Shown: positions 1 to 11,505 of the stretch, one piece after another
Layout: the number at the start of each line of letters is the position of its first letter
How positions within the stretch are numbered: position 1 is the first letter of the stretch
From: Triglochin maritima
Lineage: Eukaryota; Streptophyta; Magnoliopsida; Alismatales; Juncaginaceae
Direction: 5' to 3'
DNA: 64,000 nucleotides
NCBI GenBank assembly: GCA_963682175.1
Contig: OY821775.1
Coordinates: forward strand, 4,960,001-5,024,000
Notes under the pieces: generated by a model
The model's input: the letters and a program-made list of their open reading frames with translations, nothing else
Told to the model about the DNA's origin: nothing
Databases searched by the model: none
Program-made: the position numbers and the translations under genes

Positions 1-137
1 GAAATTGAAAACGGTAAAACATTTTAAACCAATTTCAATTCCAAATTGTATTCGGTAAAAACTTATTTACCAAATACCAACCAAATTGTAATTTTCGAAT
101 CGGATACTCGGATAATTGATTACCATTTGCATCCCTA
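1..137. mobile_element. Right end of a hAT-type MITE (truncated by window start)
   Basis: The AT-rich stretch carries the low-complexity 'accgaata/ggtaaaa' composition common in small non-autonomous hAT elements. It ends in CATTTGCATCCCTA, close to the CATTTACATCCCTA end of the element at 15502-16059. The left end lies outside the window, so the 8-bp target duplication cannot be tested. Confidence 0.5.
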
Positions 138-1477
138 GTTATACGTAGAAGCCACAGCTCTGGTATTTGTAATATCCAATTCTAGCTAAAGGTGGCACAC
201 GTACATTTCCTTCCTATATCTATAATAATTAATGAAGATCAGATATTTACATCAAACACCCTTCAGAAGCACAGATACAAAATATATCCTGAATTTTTCT
301 TCTGAGATATCAAAAACACTTACCAGATTTGGAAATATTTTAAATATTGTGTATTTTGGGTGATTTTCTTCGATTTAACTTTTTGTTCAACCTTTTTCAT
401 TTGAAGTTTGCTTATTTGATTCAATATAGCTGATCCCTCGTATATTAAGCCACCTTGGTGTTTCTATCTCATTTATGCAAAAAACTACATTCAACAGTTA
501 TTTCTCTACACTTCAACAATAAATATTACAAATTGACAATGATCCAAATTACCGGAAGTTGTACTTTGATATTATATCCACATATGATAGCATTTGAAAA
601 GGGTAACTACTTTGAGGGTGTTTTCTATAGTATTTTTTAATTGAGGGAATATCTTATAAATATTCCTGAAAATGTTAAGTTGCTCTTCTACTTCTAGAGA
701 TCTCTTTCGTTGATTCCATATTTCACCCAGATTTTCGGTCTCAAGTTTGGTTTTCCTAATTGTACCTCTGATTTTTTAACAAAAAGTTGTGTCTTCTACC
801 TCTTTATTTAAGAAATTGCCAAGTGCACTTGGATGTATAATAATGGTGTACAAGAATCCACTTGCTCCCGTGACGTATTTGAATCTTTTCTTGGTGATAA
901 TATTCTAATACAGAGTCAGATTTGTGATGGCATTAATAATTTAACGGAAGTTTTAATAATTTTGCCCATTCATTTCGTGTAAATTTGCTTTCTTAAGTAT
1001 CTTTCTTATCTCATTAAACTTCACCAGTGATTCTACAATGGGGATCTAAGCTCCTGTTATGGCAAAAAAAATTGTGATTTTTATGTAGCATCTTCAATTC
1101 AAGCTGTGGTGGTGCTGGTGCTAGTTTACAATAAGCTTTTCTATTATTTTGGATTTGATATGATAAAAAAAAATAGGAATGATTTTTTGGATAACTTAGG
1201 TAAATTATATTAATTAGAATGTGGCTATATAAATCACAACCGCACATACATCTATCGTGGTTCAAAATAAAATGTGCTTATAATATTTAAAGAGTGAAGA
1301 CAATATTCCGTAGATAAAAGAAGAGGTTTTAATATGTGACGTCGGTGCAAAAAAAAAACAAACAAATTGCTAGACCAACATCTATTAGTTGTAAGAGTAA
1401 CAGATTAGAATTTCTTTGACAAATGTTGTGAAACAAATTTGTTCAACTCTAATGATTAAATGACTGGCACTTGACAG
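138..1477. other. Upstream/intronic sequence, no gene recognised
   Basis: AT-rich sequence with no coding stretch that resembles a known protein. It should contain either the first intron of the NPF7 gene or its promoter. I looked for the conserved N-terminal NPF7 segment (GRPxxRxxSGxWxAG...) and did not find it, so the first exon is probably to the left of the window or lost. Confidence 0.5.
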
Positions 1478-3667
1478 TGAACCAAGGATTAGCAACTCTG
1501 GCATTCTTTGGAGTGGGAGTGAATCTGGTGTTGTTTCTTACAAGGGTGATGAAGCAGAACAATGCCGACGCAGCCAATAGTGTCAGCAAATGGACCGGCA
1601 CCGTCTACCTTTTTTCTCTTCTGGGCGCATTTCTAAGCGACTCCTACTGGGGAAGATATAAGACTTGTGCCATCTTTCAAGCCATCTTTGTACTGGTAAT
1701 AATCATTATATTTTTGGTTGTTTGCTTCTATGTTATGGGCTTTGATGCTTTGTATTATGAATGCAAATTAGCTTAACCAATCATGATTGGTCCGATTGAT
1801 AGATTTCATTGTCTAATTAGAATACCCACATTAAAGGTTCAAATTCTATTGATAGTACGTAGCTAGGTTGCATCTTACGTACGGTTAGATTAAAAGTTCT
1901 TGTTTCTCGTACAACAAACTAAATTGAACATAATATCATAGCCGTGGATCAATATTTTGAAGTCCACTCCAATCTTATTTTACCATCTATTAGCTAGGTA
2001 GATCCAATTAGTGGTTCACTACTACTAGAATTTAATTGCTTAGTTGAGAAACAGTGGAGTACACAACTTCGATTGTAAAGGTTATTGTGGTTTATTAATT
2101 AGTTCCAATTGCATCGATCACAACTATATATATATGTGTGTACTTCTATATATGTTATATATATTTCCAAACAAACAAAACAACGGAGACCATGCAACTA
2201 ATTAACAATCAACTTGTTTGACAGGGTTTAGTGATGTTATCCTTCTCATCCTACCTTTTCCTACTCCGACCGACCGGCTGCGGCGATCCCCACACCAAGT
2301 GCAGCTCCCACTCAACCATGGAAATTGTTGTGTTCAACATAGCCACATACCTAGTAGCCCTCGGCAATGGCGGCTACCAGCCCAACATCGCCACCTTCGG
2401 CGCCGACCAATTCGACGAGGAAGACCCGAAAGAGTCCCTCTCGAAAATCTCCTTCTTCAGCTACTTCTACCTCTCCCTCAACCTCGGCTCCCTCTTCTCC
2501 AACACCATTCTAAGCTACTTAGAAGACAAGGGTCTTTGGACCTTAGCTTTCTGGCTCTCGGCCGGCTCCGCCTTCCTAGCCTTACTACTCTTCCTAGCCG
2601 GCACGCCGTGGTACCGCCACTTCCCCCCAGCCGGCAACCCCTTGTCCAGAGTAGGAAAAGTCATCGTCTCCGCCTCTCGCAAGTCGATGTTAACGATTCC
2701 CTCAAATGAATCCGAACTATTCGAAGTCGACTCCTCCAAACTCGTCGAGCTCAACAAAGGCGGCACCCGCAAATTACTACACACCAAAGGCCTCACGTTC
2801 CTGGACAGAGCCGCGATTTTACACGACTCTCGGGATTTCAATACCCAAGATAAGACCCCCGACCCTTGGAGGCTTTGCACCGTGACACAAGTCGAGGAGG
2901 TCAAAAGCGTCCTAAGACTCCTCCCCATTTGGCTCTGCACCATTCTCTACTCTGTAGTGTTCACGCAAATGGCTTCCTTATTCGTCGTGCAAGGCGCGGC
3001 GATGGATTTAAACATCGCCGGCTTCCGCATCCCGGCCTCCAGCATGTCGGCATTCGACATCCTTAGCGTCGCGGCTTTCATCTATATAAACAAACACGTC
3101 ATAAACCCGTTGGTGTCGCGTTTAAACAAAGACTGCCGGACACTAACGGAGCTACAAAGAATGGGAATCGGGCTAATCCTGGCGGTCGCGACGATGGTTG
3201 CGAGCGGAATAGTGGAGCACTACAGGCTTAAACACGTGACGGTCGACATCAACAGGACACCGACAAGCACCTTAAGCGTTTTCTGGCAGACACCCCAATA
3301 CGCCCTTCTAGGCGCCTCGGAAGTGTACATGTACGTCGGGCAGCTGGAGTTCTTCAACGGGCAGACGCCGGACGGGCTGAAGACGTTCGGGAGCGCGCTT
3401 TGCATGACGTCGATATCGTTTGGTAATTACGTCAGCACTCTCATCGTCACCGTCGTCATGGCCTTCACCAAGAAGGGTGGGAAGCAAGGGTGGATCCCTG
3501 GGAATTTGAACGAGGGTCGTTTGGACAATTTCTACTTCTTGTTGGCCATCTTGACTAGCGTTGACTTCTTCGTTTACTTGCTCTGTGCCAAGTGGTATAA
3601 GTACGTGAAGATGGAGGGGAGGTGTGGCTCCGAGGATGATGAGGAGGAGAGCAATGCAAGTATTTGA
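1478..3667 (+). CDS. NPF7: NRT1/PTR family (NPF7, NRT1.5-like) transporter, 5' partial
   Basis: A proton-coupled or nitrate-type transporter of the plasma membrane (major facilitator superfamily, POT family). Two exons are seen: 1478-1695 (acceptor ttgacag, donor CTG|gtaata) and 2225-3667 (acceptor ttgacag, stop TGA). The splice phases join cleanly. The 552 residues match the NPF7.3/NRT1.5 group throughout: SKWTGTVYLFSLLGAFLSDS, GGYQPNIATFGADQFDEE, the TQVEEVK loop, SVVFTQMASLF, and EVYMYVGQLEFFN near the C terminus. Several hydrophobic segments fit the family's 12-helix fold. Exon 3 is much richer in GC than its surroundings. The first exon (about 45 residues, normally including the ExxER region) is missing from the window. 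Which NPF7 member this is, and hence its substrate, is inference. In Arabidopsis NPF7.3 acts in nitrate/potassium loading of xylem. Confidence 0.92.
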
Positions 3668-4266
3668 TGCGAAGTTATCTAATGATGATGTTGATGTTGT
3701 ATTAGTAGTAGTTGTTAATGTGGGGTTAAGGAGACCGAGAGGTTTGGGTTTTGGTGGGGGGCGATATTGTTACGTGAGTGCTGCAGTTTAGGCCCACTAA
3801 TTAGCTTGGACATAGTAGCTGGGATTTGGGCTGATGAGGCAGCAGTGACCATACTGACACGACATGGTTGTTGTATATTAATTAATGAATAACAGGCAGA
3901 ATCATGTGCCTCATCAAGGAATTACTACTGTAAGTCACATTTTTGTCCATTAATTATATTATATTGTCTTTTAAGTGGTTCAAATTGTCCTGTGTGTTTG
4001 GTTGTGTGATCGTTGATGGAGATGGTGGTTTGGAACTGCAGTTGGTCTATTCACATTTGATTAGGTTTCAATGTGAACCCTTAACTCCTTAAGCATCATC
4101 ATTGGTAAAGAAATGACATACTCTGGAACATGTGCTTTCGAGACCGTAAGGTGGAGATTCGTTGGGTGATCCGGTATTAGTAGTAGATAATCTCATGACT
4201 CATCTCTAAATTCCTAATTATTGGTCTCACATATTTACGAACAGATTGGATCGAGCAGGGCCAATC
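3668..4266. other. Intergenic: NPF7 3' UTR and spacer
   Basis: Between the NPF7 stop and the COX10 promoter. The first part is presumably NPF7 3' UTR. No further coding or repeat structure was seen. Confidence 0.5.
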
Positions 4267-4296
4267 TGGGCCTCAAGGCGGCCCAACATATATAAA
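4267..4296 (+). promoter_or_regulatory. COX10 core promoter: site II elements and TATA box
   Basis: TGGGCC at 4267-4272 and its reverse GGCCCA at 4280-4285 are site II (TGGGCY) elements. They are followed by TATATAAA at 4289-4296, about 60 bp before the start codon. Site II elements are known to be common in promoters of plant genes for mitochondrial respiratory-chain components, which fits a cytochrome oxidase assembly gene. The function here is inferred from position and motif only. Confidence 0.55.
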
Positions 4297-4354
4297 CCTA
4301 GAAAGCCCACGACTTAGTCCCTTCTTCCATCCCAGCCGATTATCCTCCGCGACG

Positions 4355-7300
4355 ATGGCCGGGGCCATGTGGAGGAGAGCGATCTCCTGTTCCAAACCTA
4401 ATTGGACTCGAAACCTTCGTCCTTCACCTTTCCAATACTCCTCCTCCTCCTGCTCCGCCAACGATGCCGCGGCCGCCGCGGTGCTGCAGCAACCCAACGG
4501 CGCCGTCTCCCTCGCGCGCCACTACGGACGTTGCTACTGGGAGCTCTCGAAAGCTCGCCTGAGGTACCAAATTAGGGATGAAGGTTTTTATTTGGTAATT
4601 GGATCTTCGAATTATGGGTTTTGGTAACTAACTTTGGGAAAAAAGTAGAGTTTTATCTGATTAGGGCGCATCGTTGATGTTGGAAGTTGAAGCTTCCCGG
4701 AATTGGTTGGAATTTGTTTGCAGGGTTTCGTGGAATTTGAGTTTTTTTGTAGTTGAAATTTTGGGCTTCACATGGTTTCCGGTGATTCCCGACTTACATT
4801 TGGTTGTTCTGTTTTGTAATTGGATCTTCAAATTACGAGTTTTTTGAAGTTTTTTTTTGGAAGCTAATTTTGGAGAATGAAATCCAGAATGTCTTGTTTG
4901 GAGAAAAGTAGAATTTCATTGGATTATGGTGTGTCATTGAATTGGACTTCTGGAGTTCCCAAATTGCTTGTATATTTTTTTTCAGTAAATTTGCTTGTAG
5001 GTCGTCGTGAGGAAGTTAAGGAATTTGAGTTCTTTTATTTTATAAATTTTATACTAAACATGGTTAACCTGTAGTTCCCATCTTACATCTCTGATTAGGG
5101 AAATCATGGAAGACTCACAAAACAATGCAAAACTAGAATACACTTCAGCATAGTGAAAGTGTAGTTACTAAAATTCCAAACTTTCGACAAAAAGAATTTC
5201 ACCCTGAACTACTATATGAAGAGTTATTTTAGGAAAACATTTACTTCGTGTTTGAAGGTTAACTTGATTTTGAGCACTGTTTTGCATTTTGACTTCCAAA
5301 TAAGCCATATGCTAGTTGACATAGGCTAGGGCGATATAGTTGCCTGAATTGTTGACGTGTAGATGGAATTGTGGTGTGGCAGCATGCTTGTTGTTGCGAC
5401 TTCTGGGACAGGTTATGTCCTTGGAAGCGGGGGTTTTGTGGATTTGACTGGACTTTGCTACACCTGTGCTGGTACCATGATGGTTGCAGCTTCTGCCAAT
5501 TCCCTTAATCAGGTAAGTCACGCATTCCATCATTAATCTTTTGCTATTTTCCTCTATAAATGATAAGGGGCCATGTAATTAGCGGAAACTTTCTCCATTT
5601 GCCCATTCAACGGCAATTTAAGAAGAGAAACTGAACATTGGTGAGGAAAGAAACTAATTTTATGTTTGGATCTTTATTCATTAACTTTTGGAAAGGGAAA
5701 AGAAAATTTAATGAAAGGGTCCGGGTAAGGTAAACTATTATTACTTTTTCCCTCCAAAGTTTGAGGAATAATAGTTAAAAAGGGAGAAGGTGTTCTTTCT
5801 TTCTTTTCCCAGAAGTGTTCGTAGAGTGTAGTGTAGACAATACAAGAGATGAAGAGAATGGATGATTTAATATCCATCAAAACCAATTGAGAAAAACTCA
5901 ACTTTCTTTGTTTCATTAATCCCCCTGACACCAACTATCCCGTTACCTAAACAAACTTGTCATTACTCACTTGCACACACAAAATCTGAAACACACATTT
6001 GATGCTTATTGAAGTGTGGGTATCTAACTCAAAACCAATTGGTAATGAGTGGAGAGACCCTACAACTTATAGCCCAGGAGAATGTCCACATTTAGACGTT
6101 GTAAGGCTATTCTCTAACACTCCCTCACACGTGTGACCGGGTGTTTTCTTCTGTGTCTACTCGTGGACAACAAATGGTGGATGTGTCAAGCCTCCGTTAG
6201 GCATAACTGACTCTGACGCCATGTGAGAATAGGATTATGGTTTGGAATAGAATAGTTAGATTAAGCAAAACTAGAGAGTACAAGGGTTTATATAGAGTGA
6301 CTCCACTATATTTTTATCCACTTAACCATTAACTCTAACAATGCTATATCAGGTGTTCGAGGTGAAAAATGATGCTAAGATGAAACGCACAAAGCGAAGG
6401 CCACTTCCTTCTGCCCGCATCACCATTCCTCATGCCACGGCTTGGGCTTCTACTGTTGGAATCGCTGGCACTACTTTGTTGGCCTGGAAGGTGCCACATT
6501 ACACCTAACTGTTTTACTTTTTGTTTACTCTCTTTTCTCTGTTTTTTGGATTGCACTAGTTACAACTTGGATGCCAAAATAAAAGCAACATGTAATTTAC
6601 CTGATTAACTAAGGGACTAACTAGCTAAGCTGTGATGCCAAGATTGTCGCAGACGAATTCTTTGGCAGCTGGACTTGCTGCGTCCAATCTCGCGCTTTAT
6701 GCATTTATATATACACCTCTGAAACAAATACACCCAGTTAATACATGGGTTGGAGCTGTTGTTGGTGCAATCCCTCCGTTACTTGGGTAAATATTTCCTC
6801 CTCATTGTTAATGTTCTTCTATCGTGGTCAAGGATGAGTGGGCAATTAACCACTAATCTACTCAAAATTCTATCTCACCTGATATATAATTCACATATTT
6901 CTTGGAGAAAACATCCTCTCTGTTAGTTTTTGAAACTTAACACAGTGAATCAAAGTTATTGTAGCTTAGGCATTCTCAAAATGCATTCATGCTTGCAATT
7001 TCCAGATGGGCAGCGGTAGCTGGTGAGGTTTCACTCAACAGCATGATTCTTCCTGCAGCTTTGTACTTCTGGCAAATACCCCATTTCATGGCTCTTGCAT
7101 ATTTATGTCGCGATGATTATGCTGCTGGAGGGTATGTATGCATTTATCTAGTTTACCTGAAATTTGACAATTTTGAATTGCGGTTGTGTGGATCTTTTGA
7201 TGCATCAATTAATTCAGGTACCGGATGATCTCCCTGACTGATGTTTCTGGTCGAAAAACTGCACTGGTCTCTCTACGGAACTGCATTTACTTGCTTCCAT

Positions 7301-8931
7301 TGGGTTACCTTGCTTATGATTGTGAGTTGAAATTCATCTCATCTTTCTGTCATACCCAAGAATTGCATCATACTTCCATTTATTAATATTTATTCACCTT
7401 TTTTAGTAGTTGGCATGGCTCTCGTGCTCTTTTTCATATTCCTTCTTAAATTTATTCTTAGGACCAAAAACATAGCTTTTAGCACTCTTCTTGAAGTTTT
7501 CTAGAATGAATTAACTCGTAATACTTGCCATGTCTGCTGGTGTTGCTTTTAGTTTTAATGATTGCTGTCACATATGGTAAATATTTTGAAGTAGCTCAAT
7601 TTACTTACTCATAGGTATTACAGCTTACGATAGACAGGTTGGCAAGTTCCTTAAGCACATACAAACAAGTTGAAGCTGAAGCATGCAATTTGCTTTCTCT
7701 TAACAAACTGCTTAACATTAAAAGATGGTTGATATGGAGTTAACCGAGGTGGCATTTGTGAACCTTTGTATTCTATAGTAGCACCGCTAACCAAAACCAC
7801 AAACAGGAACCAGTGGGTCTATTTTAATAGCTAGCCTTGTAATAGTTTCCGTTCTTTTATGTTTGTTAGTGTGTATGTGGGGATGGATCTCATATTTCTA
7901 GAGAATAATCAAGTGCATCAAAGAGATGCATAATTAACCATCTTGATGTGTTCCCTGTACTTCATGTGTTCCCGCTCAGGCATGGCCTATGATACTGCAT
8001 AACCTAACAGGCAATTGCTCTTATGTGCATCATAAATCTGCCTTACCCTTTTGTAAACAGGTTGCTGCATTAACTTCTAATTTTAGGTGACAGGATGTCT
8101 TGTTCCATTCTATGTTCATACTGGAAACATCTTTTCAGACATTGCATAACTAACACACTATATATAAACACGACTGTCCAGTTCCAGTTATAAGATGCCC
8201 TTACACTTTCCATCCTCCCCTTGCCATCACATGGACCCACTATGATCACCTGAGCTGGGAAGAAATGAAATCCTTGGCAAGATCTTTCAACGTTATTTTG
8301 CATGATTCCTTTATCTTTCACCTTGGAGTGTAACTGAGCATGATTTTTTCTTTACTTCATTCAACTTTTAAATCAACACATAGACAGTAGCTAACATTGT
8401 AGATAACTGGCCACATATATCATTGTCATCTTTCTTTAGTTGAAGGTCGTATCTATTTTATTTCCCCTTTAATATGATGGTCTGATGTTTCTCATTGTGA
8501 AATAGTGTTTACAATTTATGTTTGGGTCTATATTTGGTGATGTTGATTGATTTGTGGCTTGTGATATTGTAGGGGGAATCGCTTCGGAGTGGATTTTTCT
8601 GGAGTCTACGCTCCTTACTTTAGGCATGAGTGCTGCTGCTCTATTATTTCTTCGGGATAGGAATGTGAAAAATGCCAGGAGAATGTTCTATGGTAGTCTC
8701 CTTTATCTTCCCGTGTTTATGTCAGGGCTGCTGCTTCATAGACTTCCCAATGAGAGTAAGGAGCATGTTATTGATTACGAGGGATCCATCATCACCCTAG
8801 ATGCAACACTCGAAGACGTGGACAAGAAGAGGAAGAAGGTGCCTCCTCATGTCCGTGCTCCTGTAGCTTATGCATCAGTTGCTCCATTCCCTTTCCTGCC
8901 TGCTCCTATCTACATGTCTCCTGATTCCTGA
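4355..8931 (+). CDS. COX10: Protoheme IX farnesyltransferase, mitochondrial (COX10)
   Basis: Converts haem B to haem O by attaching a farnesyl group, the first step of haem A synthesis for cytochrome c oxidase, in the mitochondrial inner membrane. Seven exons: 4355-4563, 5383-5512, 6353-6490, 6653-6786, 7006-7131, 7218-7321, 8573-8931. All have GT-AG borders and phases that join to a 1200-nt reading frame (399 aa). The N terminus is rich in Arg/Ser and looks like a mitochondrial presequence. The UbiA-family first loop shows [12 protein letters not shown] (about residues 119-131). [35 protein letters not shown] and MSGLLLHR are conserved COX10 blocks. Translation could start at ATG 4355 or at ATG 4367; the latter (MWRR) matches the Arabidopsis start. 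Intron 2 holds a retrotransposon scrap. The gene looks intact. Confidence 0.95.
6010..6245 (-). mobile_element. Degraded copia-type retrotransposon scrap in COX10 intron 2
   Basis: The stretch ends near 'ctctgacgccatgtgagaat' (about 6210-6230), which resembles the reverse complement of the tRNA-Met primer site (TGGTATCAGAG) plus adjoining LTR in copia elements. The preceding 'gagaatgtccacatttagacg' style sequence fits the same. No ORF, second LTR or target duplication was found, so it is a remnant with approximate borders. Confidence 0.3.
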
Positions 8932-9902
8932 GATATGATGTTTATGCAGCTCACCTCATGCCATTACGAGTGAACATCACTTTGGCAACGATCATTCATT
9001 GTCTTTGGGTTCTTTTAGGCAATAAATTTCCCCCCAAAAAAAACAATTTTCCCTGCAAATGTAATTTAGTTAAAAGGTGTTATTTTATCTGTTGTCCGGA
9101 AATCTTTTTTAACTTCCATGATCAAGAGAACTGTAAGATTTACTGATAGAAAGGCGTGTTGACATGACATCAGACATCCATTATGGCTCCTAATGTTATA
9201 CCGGCTTTGCTTTATTGTTTGTGCAAATGCTCTAATGTACTTGTTTGGAAAAGCTTATTGCATTGCCTTTTTAGTTTTCTGAAGAAGCAGTTATGATTAT
9301 GTATTATGTATTGCTTCGGCACAAGGGCAGCCCTATAGTGCATGGTTCAACCTGTCAAGGTATTGGTTTTCATAGCATTGGGTCGTCTGTTCGAATCTTA
9401 AAAGCATCCCGGTGAAAATTGTGTTAGATAATATTCAGTTTATATTCGCAGTCTAAAATGGGGGTGAGTGTCTGGAAAAATCTGATCATCAAAAAATAAT
9501 GCAGAAAATGATTTTCAATAAAACAAAAGTGCAGGAAAATTGACCGGCCACAGAGGAACCTTTTAGTTTGTGTGTCAGCACTAAAAACCAACCACAAAAC
9601 CAAGACAAGGCCATGCTCCCTTCTATCTTTTCTAGAACGGTTTTGTATTATGAAGAACAACTTGGTTGCAAACATCGTCTAGTATATCTGCCAACATCAT
9701 GAGTGTATCATTCCCTTAGCCCTTATCACTGTTATTTTAGATCCTAAAAATTCTTCCATAGTGGTTAAAATAAAAATGGGTGATTCGACTGAGACATAAC
9801 GTCTCCTTCCCAAACCCTTTTGATTCAAGGTGAGATATACTGGCGTGACAAATATTTAATCATGCTTGGCTAGTATTCCATTAAATGTACAACATATATA
9901 AT
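8932..9902. other. COX10 3' UTR and spacer, with a faint SINE-like stretch
   Basis: No gene is seen. At about 9318-9420 the sequence 'aagggcagccctatagtgca' and later 'tgttcgaatc' recall the A-box/B-box half of a tRNA-derived SINE (B box GGTTCGANTCC). The match is weak and has no clear tail or duplication. Confidence 0.3.
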
Positions 9903-10015
9903 ATATTCCATATGCAACAAGTACTCGTCCCAAAATCAACATTTATATACAAATCCCAATATATTCCATATGCAACAAGTACTCGTCCCAAAATCAACAT
10001 TTATATACAAATCCC
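9903..10015. repeat. 58-bp direct tandem repeat (two copies)
   Basis: The unit beginning 'atattccatatgcaacaag' occurs at 9903 and again at 9961 with no difference that I can see over about 55 bp. The near identity points to a recent local duplication just upstream of the AP2-like pseudogene. Confidence 0.9.
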
Positions 10016-10111
10016 AGCCGTAAGTATACATGCAATTCGCCACACACAAAAAAACCCCATTTCCTCTCCCTAACTACCGGAACCGCCACTACACTCACCG
10101 GAAGTCAGAGG

Positions 10112-11505
10112 AGGAGTTGTGGTGCTGAGACTTCTTCCTCAACAACAAGTGATCTGAGTTTAGCCCAATCCTTTGGTAAGACCTTCCCTTCCCCACTCAC
10201 TTCACTCATGCTATTTTATATTGCATGTCATTTTTTGAACAAACTTTAGGATTTTTCGGACATTTATGGGGAACGTTTTTGTTGTTTTTGGTCTTGGAGG
10301 TTTGGTTTGATGTTAGATTGGGATCTGTTTATGGTCTTTTATTTATTTTTAGATTTTATATATCATTCCGATGTTGTGATTAGGGAATTGGAACGGGAGT
10401 GTTGATTGTCCAGAGGATCTTAATTGAGTATTGACTTGATTTCACCCTTCAATGTACCTTCTTTCTCTGCCATGGAGAATTATTGGCTTGATGTCTAAAT
10501 CAATTTTTATTTTATTTTATTGAAGTCTCTATCTTTGGCTATTTTTTATTGATGTCTATATCAATTATTGGCTTGATGGATGTTGGTTTGATTGCAGATG
10601 GGGAATCTCACCAAAGAGGAATTTGTTCATGTTCTTCGCCGGCAGAGCACCGAACGGCAGAGAGGGAGTTCAATGTATAGGGGTGTCACTCTGCATAAAT
10701 GCGGGTGATGGGAGGCTAAAATGGGACAGTTATTGGGAAAGAAGTACATTGTTTGCTTAATTTCCTTTTATTAGTTAACTTCTGTTCCGAGAGTTTAGGA
10801 TGCATCTGGTTACTTATTTGAAGTCCGTCAGATTGTGTAGACTCAAATCTTACCTGAATTGTTTCAAAACAATATTGGAAAATATAAATGATTCTTCGTC
10901 TCCTGAACAAGCTTAAGAATCGAAAAAATCTGATGCAAAATTACCATTTTGGACACAATTTCGAATAAAGAATTTGAAATGCAAAATTGGGTTACGATTG
11001 ATGATAAATTATTAAATTCTGTATGATAGTCAAACATTGAGCAATTATGTCTATTTGGGACTCTTTGAAATTGAAGAGGAAGCTGCAAGGTATCTGAATG
11101 TTGCGAAAATCTTATCTCAATTGTAATGCAACTTTTTATTATTATTCGTAAACCACTTTCAGCGTTCAAAATTCTGATTTGTAGAGCATACAATAGAGCT
11201 GCCATTAAATGCAACGAGAAGGATGCTGCAACAAATTTCGATCACAGCAATTACGAGACATTGTACGACAACAGAGGTAATTAACAATGTAAAATTCATG
11301 TGTTTTTCATTACTTATGGTTTGGCTTTGGTTTGTCGATAGCATCTTTACTTCATGATGTAAAATAGGAAGCAATACTAACCACAATCTGATTTGAGCTT
11401 GGGAAATTCAGCATCATCAAGTTCGTTGATGACAACTCGGCCAATACGGATCAGCGAGTTCCTATGCCGCTTGAATCTGACTAGAGGATGATCTTCGGAA
11501 CACCA
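10112..11505 (+). pseudogene. AP2/TOE-type transcription factor pseudogene
   Basis: Broken remains of a euAP2-clade (APETALA2/TOE) gene. A possible first-exon fragment at 10112-10173 reads GAETSSSTTSDLSLAQSF before a donor-like gtaag. Exon 10598-10741 encodes the linker and start of the second AP2 domain ([26 protein letters not shown]). It is interrupted by TGA directly after HKCG, where the family has Arg. Further fragments follow: YLGLFEIEEEAARYL (about 11048-11095), RAAIKCNEKDAATNFDHSNY (about 11196-11255), then LSLGNSASSSS and, in a shifted frame, ANTDQRVPMPLESD ending in TAG where Trp is expected (about 11395-11495). The first AP2 domain is not found. Order and spacing fit a decayed intron-containing copy, not a processed one. 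Confidence 0.82.

Noticed and set aside
2515..2943. Minus-strand ORF inside NPF7 exon 3
   Set aside because: Antisense shadow of a GC-rich coding exon with no family resemblance.
11405..11430. miR172 target site in the AP2-like pseudogene ('cagcatcatca')
   Set aside because: Only an 11-base core matches. The flanks differ, and it lies next to the LSLG block, not near the 3' end where the miR172 site sits in AP2 genes.
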